Source: Lineus longissimus (Eukaryota; Nemertea; Pilidiophora; Heteronemertea; Lineidae). From it: a DNA stretch of 64,000 nt. The translations under genes and the position numbers were made by a program. This document shows positions 42,735 to 55,976 of the stretch, one piece after another. Below the pieces are notes generated by a model, which ran no database searches, was not told where the DNA came from, and saw only the letters and a program-made list of their open reading frames with translations. Numbering within the stretch: position 1 is the stretch's first letter; each line of letters starts with the position of its first letter. The stretch is from assembly GCF_910592395.1 (NCBI RefSeq), contig NC_088308.1, positions 21,963,501 through 22,027,500 of the forward strand, in the 5' to 3' direction.

Positions 42735-44591
42735 ACACTATCTGTAATCATATGTTTACAATGACTTTACTAGTATCAGAAGACCACCAATTCTGTCATT
42801 AGTTTTGGACAGTGATGGCTTAAATGGGGTTAGTTCCAGGTCACTTAAACCTCAGACTTGGATAGTTTGTCTACATGCATACTACATACTACCATTTAGG
42901 ACTGTATTGGAAATTCTAAGCTTGAAAATGTCAGCCATATTCTGAACAAGTGCTATAAGCTGTGTATGTAAAAGTAAAAAAACCATGGATTACTGATTTC
43001 ATATAAACTTTAAAATTCTTTTTTGGAGATTTGGAGACCTACTAACTAGCATGCTTACTTTGTGCTAATATTTTGAATAGTTGGATTTATAGCTAACTTA
43101 AACAATGAATGTTTGCTTTCAGTCATAGAGATAAAGTACTACTATTTAGGCAGACTAATACGTTCTATTCCTAATAATACTACAACAACCATACTAATTC
43201 ATGCAGTTAGTAATGCTAATGATATAAAGTCAATGCTATAATGAAATATTTTTTTAGATTTGAAGGGATGTTTTAAAAAGATAGATGTTCAATTTTCTGT
43301 GGGCTTTGGCTTATCTTTTGAATCATCGTACACTGTAGACTGGAGCACTCTTCGGCCTACAGCGGTATGTCCTAGACTGCACACAAGAGTTTGTGAAGTG
43401 AAGTAGAACCCGAAGATTCAATGATGACTGGAGAACTCTGGGACAACTGAGTTTCCCAAGATACTTTTTTTTTTGTTCTGAGGTAAATCTGTTCCAGTAT
43501 GAGAATTATTATTCATGCTGTGGATGACAACGATATCATACAGTTATGCCTGTTGTTACCATGACTTAATGTGAGCACTGCATGTTCATGATAGTGGTAC
43601 ATGGTTTACGATAATCGTACATGTGGTTTTGTTGCCATGTAGTTCTGTCTAAACCGTACTTGGCATGTGCCATAATGGGTAAAAAAAGGTGGCTTATAGC
43701 GAATAATTCTTCATTGATTGAATCGAAAACGAGGTAAATCCTTGTCTTCAAGTAGGTCAGTGGTAAATCTGCAATTCTAGATCACTGCTCAATGTTAATA
43801 ATGTTCTTCAGATTAAAAGTATGATGAATGCCTGAAGGGCTTATAGATGAAATATCATCTAAGATCTCCTAGGAAGATTAAATTGAAAACTTCTTTTTTT
43901 GCGAGTCTACGATTCTTGCAAGGGAGGGTAGCGTATTGATCAATCTTTTGCGGTGTGAAAATGTTTGAACACTTGGCGTTTTATCATTGGAAAATCTGGT
44001 CATTCGCAGAAATAAATGGAAACAAATCTGGCATAGATGTTTTTGCAAGCATCAGCTTATCATTATGTCGATGTAAAGGTGGTTTAGGCATGTCTGTAAC
44101 ACATAGGCCTAGCTGTTACACGTAAACCAGGCCTTTTGTACAGGTACCAATGCACTCAGCCGGCTAAAAGTGTCAGTAATATTTGTTTCAGTGATATGAA
44201 GATCATACGATTTTACTACATGTACTTAAATACGCCCTGTCTGCAGTTGCATTGTCTTCCTGCTGTTGCACTATAGGGCCACCAATTCTGGATAATTAGA
44301 CAGACATGACAGATCAAAACTTTTTTTCTTAAACATGTTAAATGAAAACTAATGATTCATTGTTTCCCATGCTCTAAAAAAACCCAATTGTAAGACGCCT
44401 ATCATTGTTGATTCAGTGTAATTGTCATACAATCTCATGCTTGATTGATAAATTTCTTTATGATGAAGAAATTTATCAACCAAGCACAATAACTCCACTT
44501 AATTAGTTCAGCATACGATGCTAACGATAATAGGTTGTTGTGTCATTATGCTATTGAATAACTATCAACTGACCACCTGGTAGAGTTATGT

Positions 44592-45003
44592 TAGCCGCAC
44601 TTACACCACCTGAAAATGAACCACCAATCTTGGTTCGGGAACCAATGCCGCACCATCGAAAATCCACCAAGCGCTTACACCAGCGCTGCAGCTAGTTATA
44701 AAATCCGGCTACAGATGGCGCGCAAACAATAAGCAGAACGCGGAAAGCCTTGGCAGAAAGCGCCATTTCGAAAGCGCCGCCTGGAGCCGAACCATCTAAC
44801 TAGCTAATTGCCGATCCATTTGCGCTTACACCACGACAAAGCCGAGCTTTTAACAAGCCGGGCGAATTTGGACCATCAAGCTTGGTGGGACAAATTCGCT
44901 CGGCAATTTGTATCGGCAATGGATTGCCGAACCAATTTGTCGCGGCAATGTGGTGGTGTAAGTGCAATTGGTCCACCAATATTTCGTGGTGTAAGCGCAG
45001 CTA
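44592..45003. mobile_element. 408-bp MITE with TA flanks and internal copies of its end motif
   Basis: Terminal inverted repeats GCCGCACTTACACCAC (44594-44609) and GTGGTGTAAGCGCAGC (44986-45001), 14 of 16 paired, each flanked by TA. The end motif CGCTTACACCA recurs inside near 44664, 44823 and (inverted) 44951, and blocks such as TTGCCGA, CGGCAAT and ACCAATTTGTCG are also repeated. GC-richer than the surrounding intron. No transposase. Confidence 0.8.
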
Positions 45004-48000
45004 TTGATTGTACCCTATGCCAAGCGGCGCAATATGGAATAGCAAATTGATGTCCTGTCGATAATCGATAGATCAAATTATATGAGGAAATGTTCCTTTT
45101 ATGACTTGCATTGTACTACATGCAGGAATGTATACTACTTTAGAAGTTGGTACTGTATCCTCTCCTACTATCAGTCATGGCAGATACATTTGTTGTTCAT
45201 TGTTGATTCAGGACTGTTTGTAATTGAACAAATTCATGAATGCGGTCAAAAGTTCAATCATTCAAGATGAAGCTGTCAGGGAAATTTAAAATGACTTGGT
45301 CCCAATATGAACATGTGATTGGGGAATACATTGTGCTTTTGGGCAAACTGCTGTTCAAAATATCCTCCTCAAACTCAGGAAGTGCAGAAAGTACTTGAAA
45401 TGGAGGAACATGGAAGACACTACATTTCGTTGTAGATATGCTGGCATGTACATACCCTGTGTGTAAGCAAAGCATTATGATGAGAACAACTTTGAAAAGG
45501 CAAACAGTTCCTAAACATTCCAACATGCAGCTTCCAGTCGTAATAGTTGGATGATAGATATTTTGTACATAAATGATAATTTATAAAGCAAGACAACTAG
45601 GGCAACAACTGTATATAATGTCAGCATGAATTTTTGTTCTTCACACATACGCTGGCCAGCATACAAATGAAGTTTCAACAGAAGTTTTGCCCTCCCAGTG
45701 TTCTTCACAACAACGTTCTTTGACCGGGACTTGTCAATGTGATTTAATTTAATTTTGGACAGGTTGGCAGCAAAATCTGCCCGGGAGCTCTAACACTAGC
45801 CCTTACCAGCGCCATGAGTCATTCCGCGGCGTGCCCTAAACCTTTTTGTGCTGGTGCTAAACTGGAAAAAATAATTTTGTTCAGATGCTATGCTTGACAA
45901 AAAGCAGAGTGGCGAACTCTGCACAGCATGCATCTCAATTCTCGTCATTGTTTTCAGTGAGGCCGTCTAAAGTTATTCAGTTATTCACTCCATGTAGTGT
46001 ACACATTTTAAAGCAACATATGTTCTGTAGTCGAGCTAAGGGTAGGAAAGGTCAAAGGATGACCTTGTGAAGACAGCCTACTATGACTTTCATGTAAAGA
46101 ACTCCGGGAAATGTTTTAGGGTGAAGGCTGTAATATTGCGTCAGATAGGTCGTTTCTCGTGAACAGATCACTTTAACACTACGCAAAACAATGATTTTAT
46201 CATTCTCAGAATCATTCATTGTCAGATAGTTCTGCCTCAATGCCACCATACAAGAAACTTAGATCTTAGTGTTGCTATGTTACTAAGTTATAGCCTTAAA
46301 GCAATGCTTGCTATTTTCGTTTCCACCTCTCCATCACAGGTGTTGTTTGTCGTCTCAAACATTGTTCTAACCGGTTGTGTATGCCTACATCCAACCATTG
46401 CACAGCATACTTTTAGCCTACATACATGTTGGTGAATAGCAGATCAATGCAGAATTTTGATACTTCAACCTCGCATGCCCGACTTACTTGCGTGTCTGTT
46501 CTGCCATCTCTGAAAGTACATGTACAATATTGTGAAGATTCTAAGTTCTAACTGGCTTGAAATGACTTTGAAGTCAGCTAGTGACATTATATTTCTGTTG
46601 CTGAAAGACATATCAAGAAAATACAGTTGAACCTTCCTTTGCAACACCTTTTTACGTGTCTCTATGAGGGCACCCTCTGGTCTAAGCCGAATAAAGTGCA
46701 TGTGGTCCCAAATTGGAGGTTTCCATTGAATTCGAGCTAGATGCAATCAAAAGGACAGCACCGACCACAGTGCTGAGGGTGTCATTATAGAGAGGTTGAT
46801 CTATAGATCTATAGAAAGTGAGAAAAGTCATACTGGCATATCAATCAAAATCAATGCAGGTACTGTCATGTCTGAATACTATGTGCCAGAGGGGGTTTGA
46901 AAAATAGAGAAGTTTAAAGAATTAATCACCTCTATGTATTTTAATACTAATAGGGAATGAAAACGCATATCTTAATGTGCCATTGAAACATCACACATAA
47001 TGGGCTATTACCAGCGTCCATTGATTTTATTCAGGAACCAGACTATGGTTGTTGTACCTGTACGTAGAACGCCTCGAAAAATACCTTCCGCATTTGGTTT
47101 CTACTATTATACCCTGTGTTGGCGATGAAAAGGTTTCATTTATCTGACATTTGGTTGCCAATCCTGTGGTCATCTTCATTGTATTCTTGCTACAAGCCGA
47201 TCATAGAATTCGCCTTCGTAGTTTTCTTTAAGTCTTCAGCAAATATCATTCCGATGGTCGGGTATGATGTTGATATACTTATCAAGTCACGCATGTTTAC
47301 GTGGGTGTCTTGTGGTGAAGCCAGATTTTCCCTGTTAGCCAGAACATAACAGAGCGACTCCATGGCAACCAAAGGATGTTGGCATCTCATGGTCTTATTT
47401 GGATGGTGTGTTGGTTCAAAAATAGCAACACGGACAGCGTATTTCATACATTTTGATTGGAACGGATGACTTTCTTTTCAATACCAGTTTGTTGAGTTCT
47501 TTCAAGATGGCACCACATGTTGGTGCGCTGGGGATATTTCTCTTCATGCCAGAGGAAATAGAAAAATGTTTCCAATGTTCGACTTGGTGTTCTTTTCATT
47601 ATCGAAGGTTGGTGCGTGGAAATGAGTTGCAGAAATGTGAGATCGTTTACTGAAATTGCAATAACATACAGCTCATGGCTGAGCTCTATCTGCCCTCTGG
47701 GCATCAGTCTTGTCATTAATTTGCCCTTTTGATTGTGGCTGGAAAAGGTTTTGACGACAGGTTGACCAAGCTCATGCAGCCAAATTTTCTAAAGCTTATT
47801 TTGGTGAACGAGTTGACCAACTTATGCAAAAGTGTCAGAGGGGCCATCGCAGACAGGTTTTACAATGTTTTGAGCAGCGTCCATCCAGCTATCTGAAAGG
47901 CATGGCAGAATAAGAAACCAAATAAAATACAAACAATATGCGAAAGAGAACATCATCATCATCATTTATTACTCCAATTTTGCAGGACATTACTAATCCA

Positions 48001-48831
48001 GATATCCAGGTTTTGTCCTTGTCCTTGAGATTTTTTCTTTAAAAATAAGCAACAATGATTTTTGTGTGTCTTTTGTGAGGACTTGGGGCTCGGAAATACT
48101 CATGAAAGGGTTTTAATGGTGCTTTTGTTGTGTCTCCTACATGAAACTTTTATACTTCCTGTATCCACTTTCAACCTATTATCTCGAGGACTTCTCGATG
48201 GAAGCTATTTTTGCCTGGTCCGTCTCTTGGCCAGTGGAGAACAGTGTTACTATTTGCCGACTGGCCATGCATGAAAGAATGCGAGAGGTTGCCCTGCAGT
48301 GTAAATCCCCTGCTATTTCATGACCTACCTGTCTGTGTGCATTCTGTGTGGAAATAAGGTTTAGGCAGAGATTTGTGAGTTTTGACATCTGCAGGGTTAC
48401 TCATTACCAGTAGATAGGATTTGATAGTGTTTTGGCTAGGATTGCTCTTCTGATATGCAGCCCGTACCTGTTTATGTGTAGTACACAAAATAGGTGAATG
48501 AATTCGGTCAAGATCAGGAGCCAGTTGGAATACACATGTTGCAGCTCATTTATACTCACACTGGATTATTCATGACATTGCTATCTGAATTTGTTGAATT
48601 CATGTCAAAATAATTTGTGGCATTTGGCGTGCGGATTCAGTTGTCTTGCCAATTTCATTCACACATACTTGGAGTTATTGGAATTTTTGCCACAAAATCT
48701 TTGGGCATCTGGATGGGAAGTAAAGTATACATGCTTGTGTAGTGTAGCTGTGCTTAGCTACACATCATTGTAGCGGAATCAGGGTTATCAGTTAATTCAT
48801 ACCTGGACAGAATTATACATTTTATCGAATC

Positions 48832-48957
48832 ATGGGCAATGTGCAACATAGAAAGATTTATCATCTTGAACAGCTTCCTGCAAATGAGGTCAAAAATATA
48901 AAATCAAAGGAGGCAAATCACGCAAAACCAGACAATGATGTGAATCACACAAAATTG
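48832..48957 (+). CDS. Candidate alternative first exon (MGNVQHRK..), phase 0 donor
   Basis: An ATG-initiated 42-codon segment, MGNVQHRKIYHLEQ, LPANEVKNIKSKEANH, AKPDNDVNHTKL, that runs directly into a strong donor, TTG|GTGAGT. Charged, Asn/Lys-rich and without cysteine. Gly2 could be myristoylated, but His at position 6 is unfavourable. Its phase equals that of the PKA RI docking exon 7.6 kb upstream, so a transcript starting here could join the same downstream exon. No homology is known to me; the downstream gene could also be a different one. Confidence 0.4.
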
Positions 48958-50919
48958 GTGAGTATTACATTGATACTGTACTTGATGGGCAATCTCGGGC
49001 ATGACAGGTTTCCCACTTCTCGAACAAAATTGTACATTGCGCGACGAAAGACTTGACATCAATTTTGTGGAATTTCAAGAAAAACTGCACTGCTAAGAAC
49101 CGTTCTAAAATCCAAAGCTACGGTAGCATAGTCCTATAGGATTCGGCCACAGAATAGGCCTGCCCTCTTCCTGTGTCATTCTGTTTCATTCCTCGGGGGG
49201 GGGGGGGGGGGGCGTATGGGGCCACGGGGTCTGTCAAACAGAGGGTTGCCAATCACTCATTCCTCTGTTGGGGTGTGTCTCTCAGTTTTGGTGTTACAAC
49301 TCGGCGTGGCAGTGAAGTATGTTGCTCCACAGGCTTCCCAAATGTGCCATCCATCAGCAAAGGTCTTCTCAACTCGCTTACTCAGTCAGTCGGCATCTTA
49401 GTCAAGTGGTAGACCTGGCAGCATGGTATACGAGTGGGTTGCTTTCATTGACCACCAAAATCTATAAACATTGTGTGATACATTATTGTCTATAAATGCA
49501 CATAGGTTGTACAACGCCTGTGCTCAACGTGCTTTGGATATCCGTTTACTACATTGCGAGTCATTGAAGGAGTTCGAAAAATTGTTGAGAAATTTCATAC
49601 AGTCCACCTATCACTTGACATGGTTGATTGTATTGCTTTTCAGTGGTAGGGAAAATAATGTTGGTGATGAACTCCAGGCTGTTGTTTTGAGCGGTTTCGC
49701 AGGCATGACAGAGGGAAATCGGTTATGATATTATTGCATGGTATTTGGGGATGCCCATTTGCCTGCAAGATAATATGCCGGTTTTACCACCCTTTATAGC
49801 TACACATTTACACTGCAAAGCAGTGCTTAATCAGCAATTTTTTGAAGATTTCCCCAATTCTGCCTACAGCTAGGTGGAAAATGATATAAGAGTGTTGTGG
49901 AAATGAATAAGGACAGAACCTGATTATGCAACTTCCTAGTTCGTAGTTTGTAGTATTGGAGACCTGCCAATCACTTCCTAAACTGCTCTGTCTTTGTTTC
50001 CACACCTTTTCTGATTTGCTGAGATTTTGTGAATGTGCCAGCATCTACATCCTCAATGCAAGTGCCTAATGCAAGGTTACAGAGAAGTGCAAGAGTGGCA
50101 ACTGGAAACTTTGGAATCAAGACACACAACCTTGGTCTGCACCCCGCCAGAAGTGCGAGACGCTGCATCCATCCGACATCTTATTACGAAAATGCCTCTT
50201 CCCAATACCTGAGTATCCACTGCTTGTTTTCAACCTGCCTACCGAGAGACTTGTGGCTTGCATTTTGGGCTACTGTACCCTCTTGATAAAACACGGATGG
50301 ACTAAGTCTGAATAAGTATCTAGTAATATGAAACACTTCAGATGTGTACATGTATATGTGCCCTCAAAGTGAGTGACCAAGGGCCATCAACTCTCCAACC
50401 TGATAATGACCTGCGTTCACAGTTTTTCTGCTGCCTGCATCCTTCCAAAGACTTGAGTCATTTCAGTTCTTTTGCAGAACGCTAGGTGCCACCACTGGTT
50501 CCCTCACCTACCCTGACTAATGTATGCATGTTATACAGTTCAACATTACGATGAACCAGACTAATTAGGCTGTTAATGGGTCTGTCTAACAACATAATTT
50601 TTATTCCAACCCAGAACCATTGCACATGCTTTTAGTGCTCACCCAACAAAAAATTACCTACAATTAGGTCACTTATAAAAACCAGCCATGGTCATTCAGC
50701 CCAATGACTATTGATTCTCTTCTTTGCTGTTGAAGAGGGTTGATGCGGTCCGGTTTGTAGCGATACAGGATAAATTCAGGGGCTGAGAGTGGGTCAGGGG
50801 TGTATCCATAGGACTACTGAGGTTCGAGTTCGTGAAGGGGCCCAGTGACGCGACTAGAGTTTTGGAATACAGCTTGTCCACTACCGTTTGTGGATAGTGT
50901 TCAATTTTGGATTACAAAG

Positions 50920-51069
50920 ATGGGGAACAAATTGCGGAAATTTGCTCGGGGAGGTAAAGATGGGCCTGAGGAGGAGGACAAGGAGAATAAGCCGGAACCA
51001 ACTGCTGAAACTGATGCTGAACCCATTGCTGAAGATTCAAAACCGGAGATAGCTGTAACTAATGCTGAG
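50920..51069 (+). CDS. Candidate alternative first exon (MGNKLRKF.., acidic), phase 0 donor
   Basis: Fifty codons: basic MGNKLRKFARGGK followed by a strongly acidic, Pro-rich tail (GPEEEDKENKPEPTAETD, AEPIAEDSKPEIAVTNAE), then GAG|GTACCA. The myristoyl-type Gly2 plus polybasic start followed by an acidic disordered tail recalls membrane-bound phosphoproteins of the BASP1/GAP-43 style by composition only. The donor is weaker than those of the sibling candidates. Ends in phase 0. Composition argues for genuine coding. Confidence 0.5.
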
Positions 51070-52440
51070 GTACCATCACTCTCATACTATTGATTCCATA
51101 GGCTACTTTTAGCATGCCTTGTGGGGCTTCTATCATGTCTGTGTACAATTGTAGCGCGATGAGTACATTGCGGGTGTAGCCGACCGGCTTTATCGCCTTC
51201 GTTCTATTTATGGTATTGCCGTGACAAAATTCACTGACTTGTGTGAAGTGTTCGCTATGTTTTACTTCACTTCTATTACTGGTGATGATGCTTTTGAAAA
51301 GTATGATGGTTAGGCCAATGCAGTCGATGTTGTATTGCACTGGAGGTATACCTGACATGTAACGATTCTATACTTCACCGGTTAGAATCATGGTGTTAGC
51401 TCTGTGGTATCTTGTTGTGCCTGGTTTAGCGAGGAAACTTGTTGTCAGGTCAGGATGATTCCATGACTTTACAAAGGGAGAGCCTATTCAGAAGTGGCTT
51501 AGAAAATGTATCAGTTTAAATCTGTTACAAGTGATGTGGAAGTGGAAGTCTACCTCCGTCGGGAAACTGAAATCAGCATCCTTATTTTTAGTAGTTCTTG
51601 TGGAGATCCTCCTTTCCAGCTGCTGGGTTGTAGTGCGAGTTGAGACCCACCCCGAGACCCACATCTTTTGCATCGATTATTGTCACCATCCTGAATCTCA
51701 GTTGTAGTTTATCAAGCTCTTATGATATGAAATGAGCAGGTGTCATTTTCACAGTCTTGCCATGATTCTGGACATGGTGTGTCGTGGGATGCACTTCCAT
51801 AGTATAATTCCATCAGTCCTGGAAAATTAACCTTTTCCAACCGAAAAATGGTTTGCTTATGTAGGCTACAGCTACATGCAGCAAATGACCGTCCATAAGA
51901 ACGTTGGGACCTCAGCACCAATTTTCGGACCCCCTTCCTCTGTACGCATACGCATCAGTAAAGTCATACATTCTACAGTGTATACGGGTAGTGTGTAATA
52001 ACCGGCACATAAAACATTGTCATGCTTTCTACAATTTGTGTCAACCACCTCTCATGTTGACTGTGGGTTAAGTCTCAGGTCTGGGTTTGTGAGATCTTAC
52101 CCTATTCTTACCCTAGATTTAGGAATATTTATACAAAATCATGTACAGAGAAAGGCCTTATATGAACCTGAAAGCCCAACGAGTGTCAGTAATTGCAAAA
52201 GTAAAATCTTCTGGTGCATGGAACTTTCTTTTGGGTTGTTTGGCATGGATGAACCACATTAAGTGAGGAAGCCCTGTGAAAACACAGACTTAAAGTGATC
52301 ACAAACAAACAACGTTGCAGTTCAGTTCCCTTAACCCTGCTAAGGTTGCCTGTAGACCGAGTAGAGTTCCAAAAGTTCTAAATGATTGGTCTTTTTAGTA
52401 ACAGTAGGTTGGGAAAGGGGGGAAGTGAAGCCAAAAAGCA

Positions 52441-52459
52441 CCCCCCCCCCCCCCCCCCC
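52441..52459. repeat. Poly-C tract (19), largest of nine G/C homopolymers in the window
   Basis: Homopolymer G or C runs of ten or more lie at about 1209, 5740, 6914, 10383, 11935, 31442, 40491, 49195 (18 G) and 52441 (19 C). All are outside exons. Exact lengths in such tracts are prone to sequencing error. Confidence 0.85.
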
Positions 52460-54104
52460 GACCTTGCTGTACATCGGCCCCCTGCGTACAATATTCACGC
52501 CTTTTTTGTTACCCTGCTGCATTCAGATTCAGAGTTTTGGCCAGAAGCACGACTGAACAGGCCTTGAGGTTATAAGGCCTGGATCAGCTCTTCCTAGGTA
52601 AAGTAGGCTACCTCTCATATCCTCAAGTGCACTGAGCAGGCAGGTCATGCAGGTGAAGTGGAAGGCATTTATCCAGTTTTTCTACCATATGCATCTGAAC
52701 GCGTAGGGATTGCTCCGGTCTTCCGAGATGTCCTGCTCTCTCAAAACTATCGCCAACTCTCTTGTTCTTTTGCTGTCAATATTCTCGATGACTCTCATTG
52801 TGCATACCTTTAGGCAGGTCCTTGCTCCACATGTCCCTGGCTTTATGAAACCTTTTTGTTCCATTTATAGGCCAACATAACCTTCAACCACCAAAGATTC
52901 TGCTTTACACTGGTCAGTCATGTTGTTCATGCTGTTGTGATGCAGGATAATGCTTCTATCAGTACACTACATTTTAACTAAATGAATCCATAATTAACCC
53001 AGAATCAGATATTTAGGCTATCACATCTCTTATTTATTGGCCATTTTATCCATTCAGTGCAATCCAAGCAGGCATGATAATTGACATTGGTCATTCATCA
53101 AGCTTAGGTCCAAGGACACTTGCATGACTATACATGTATAGTGGGAAACCGCCAAAAGAGATTATTGCCTGCTGTGATTTTCCAAAATGGTTGTCCTGCC
53201 TTCCCCTTTTCTTTTCATCACATATCTGGGCCTGTGTTTTCAAACTGCTACCCAGCATTCAGTTACATTGATTCTGTCTACTCGACATGTGCTTCCATTC
53301 ATGCATAGCCACAGCAGAATTTCCATAGTAATGACTCATGCATAAATTTTGCTGTTTTCTGCATCCTCATCATGAGGCGCGGGAATTGGAAGAAGTTGTA
53401 TTTTGAGTGGGCTGTCCATGTGAAGCTGTTGAAACATCGGCGCCAGTCACCTCAGAGGTCCCCACATTGATTTCCGGCCAGTCCTGGTACTTGTGTGCTA
53501 CAGAGGGTGACTCTCATCGACAGTGTAGGTTTCCTCTGGGGTCTCTAGTTTCCTGCTGTTCTAACCATTACAAATCTCCCAATATTGTTTGGGCTGATAA
53601 TGTCGTATTGTGACACGTCTAGTGGCGTATGGCTCCCACTGTTTTGATGGGATGTTCAGTGAGAATGTGAACACCACCAATCAGCGAGCCTTTGAGTTTG
53701 ACTTGAGTGAAATATGCAGATACAATATTCATCTGTTGTCTCTGCTCTTGGTGACATCATTTGGTGTGACACTTTTTCATGATTACCTGATCACCAGAGG
53801 TAGTTATGGTTTGTCTGATCACAGGTGTGCTAATCTCATGATATAAGCCTTTGGGTCAAACTGTTTGATCAGCCTTTGCAATCATCCAACCACTTCTAAA
53901 ACAGAGTCAATATGTTGGAATAGGTACATGTAGGCCTAAAACATTGTACTATGCTCCCATTTTTACCAAAGTTGTGAGACCTGTCGAGTTCAATTTTGGC
54001 TGAAATTGGTATATCGACTCACTACTTCCCTTCATTGTGCACTGGATTTCGTTACCTTTAAAAGTCAGTTTAAATAAACATCTTTGAAGGTTAAATATTT
54101 TGTG

Positions 54105-54131
54105 ATGGAGCCAGAGAAAAATGTGAGTAAG
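54105..54131 (+). CDS. Candidate short alternative first exon (MEPEKNVSK), two phase-0 donors
   Basis: ATGGAGCCAGAGAAAAAT is followed by GTGAGT and, nine bases later, AAG by GTAAGT. Both are consensus donors in phase 0, giving MEPEKN or MEPEKNVSK. In-frame coding is too short to judge by composition; the evidence is the doubled consensus donor directly after an ATG and the phase shared with the other candidates. Confidence 0.35.
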
Positions 54132-55622
54132 GTAAGTTGTCCATCAATCATAGCTCCGTGAATCATGTCAATAGAAATAGTATAGGAAATTGTGACTGAA
54201 AATGCAATAATGAATGTAACAATACCCTTTAAATATCAATTCCTGAAAAGAGCATGAAAAAAACATGGCCATATCCTCGCAATGGATGAATATTGCCCTG
54301 TGTGAAGACTTCCATTCTGGGAATGAAGTTCCAACATGTGTTTGCAGCACTTCGTATTCATTGCATCCATGTACAGATTCCCTGGAGATCCTGATGCATT
54401 CATCCTGTTCAAATCTAGCTGTATCCCTCCCGTTTATGACACAATCCGATAATGCGCTCTATGGTTATTGCTATTCTGATCAAGGCAGTGGCAAAAACTA
54501 AACGTTTTGTCAGCGTGTAGGACATATTGACTGTTTGCAATACATCTCAGAAGCCATGACTTCCGCTATTGCTGCAATGGTAAATTAAGTGACCTGTTAC
54601 ATGCCTCCTTCATTTTCATATCGAAATATTGCATACGGTACAACTGGAGAGATCTTTATCCCTAATGTGCAAGTGCAAGCATAAATCTGTCAGCTTCACC
54701 ATTAAACCACATAGAACTAGAAGACAGTCATGTGTGGTGTTAATCGCAAATGAAACGTGATATCTAGGGTCCTACCCCAGGGTCTCCAAAAACACTCTGG
54801 GATGAGTGGAGAACAAAATGATGGACTTGCATTGATCCCGGGCAAGATAGCCTAAGGTTCTGTAGATGGTTTTCGAGGTTTCTTCACTGGCTTCAGTGTG
54901 GGCACAGGGAGGTCATTTTGCTTTGGCCAATCAGTGAACTGATCAGCTGGAAGGCAGGGAAGACTTTAGACACATTGGAACGGAGCATGTTTGGCATGTC
55001 CAATTGGATGCAAATTACCTACATGTACTCTCATGACACGTGGGCATTCAAAAGTGGTCATCACCAAAACAAGGCCCACACCAAAAGCATTTCTATGCTG
55101 ATTTAGAAGAAGTGTAACATAGTGATTTGCTGTCATCCATATTCCACACGCTCCACTCTTCAACATAAACTAAACTCATGTTAAAAACTCTTAAACTGTA
55201 CTTTAAAAAATCCCTGACATTTCCTTCAATTATTCTCAAAAATATGTGGTGTTGGAATGGAATAGGCTTCTGGCTGTTGTCAACATCATAAGCATGATAA
55301 GTCAGGTGATTAGTGTGAGATGCCTCCGGCCAGTGTAAGAGCTTTCTAATTAAGGAAATTTTGCTCTCAGTCTGGTTGACTTTTGATAAATTGGTATACG
55401 AAGTGTAGTTTCGGATGTAGTTTTCTTAAAAAATCAGAGTCCCAATTTTTCATGACATGGAGTGTAGTAAGGCTTAAACAGCCATGTTCGGATTGAAGTG
55501 TGTTCTCATTGACATGTGATGAACTCTCATATTTATCATAATAAAATTGAAGTGTCCGTACATGTGTGTCACACTCTCTCCGAGATAATCCGAAGAATCT
55601 TTTCATTCAATTGCAAGCTTAT

Positions 55623-55712
55623 GCCATGATCAATAAAAATTGTGATATTCTGTATTATTCATGCATGCAATGATCAATAAAAAGTTGTAGTATTCCGTAT
55701 TGTATTCATGCT
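55623..55712. repeat. About 46-bp tandem repeat, two units
   Basis: ATGATCAATAAAAATTGTGA with TATTCTGTATTATTCATGC repeated as ATGATCAATAAAAAGTTGTA with TATTCCGTATTGTATTCATG. No further copies were seen nearby. Confidence 0.75.
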
Positions 55713-55853
55713 CTGTAGCCTTTCATTGCACCTGTTGCATTCAGTGCATTTCATTGTAGAATGATGCAGTGGACAGAGCCAATTTTATGAATGGGATAAA
55801 TTTTCGCTCACTCCTTTGGAAATATCAAATGGTCAAATTTTGTTTGTTGGATC

Positions 55854-55976
55854 ATGCCTAGGTTTTGTTCCTGTTTGAGATCGTCGACAACAGATGTCAA
55901 AGTTGACGTGGATGTTACATGTAAGGAACCGAGGGATGTCAGTAGCGATGTTGAGCGACATGATCATGTACAAAAT
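55854..55976 (+). CDS. Candidate alternative first exon (MPRFCSCLRSS..), phase 0 donor
   Basis: Forty-one codons, MPRFCSCLRSSTTDV, KVDVDVTCKEPRDV, SSDVERHDHVQN, ending at AAT|GTAGGT in phase 0. The Cys-Ser-Cys next to the N-terminus and an Arg is a typical palmitoylation context, and the rest is hydrophilic and acidic, unlike intron-derived translation. It is not the longest frame at this place and was found by following frames back from the donor. No family recognised. Confidence 0.4.

Noticed and set aside
53373-53460. Further candidate first exon (MRRGNWKK.. or GCPCEAVETS..)
   Set aside because: The ATG frame does not reach a donor in phase 0, and the frame that does has a stop immediately before and no ATG.
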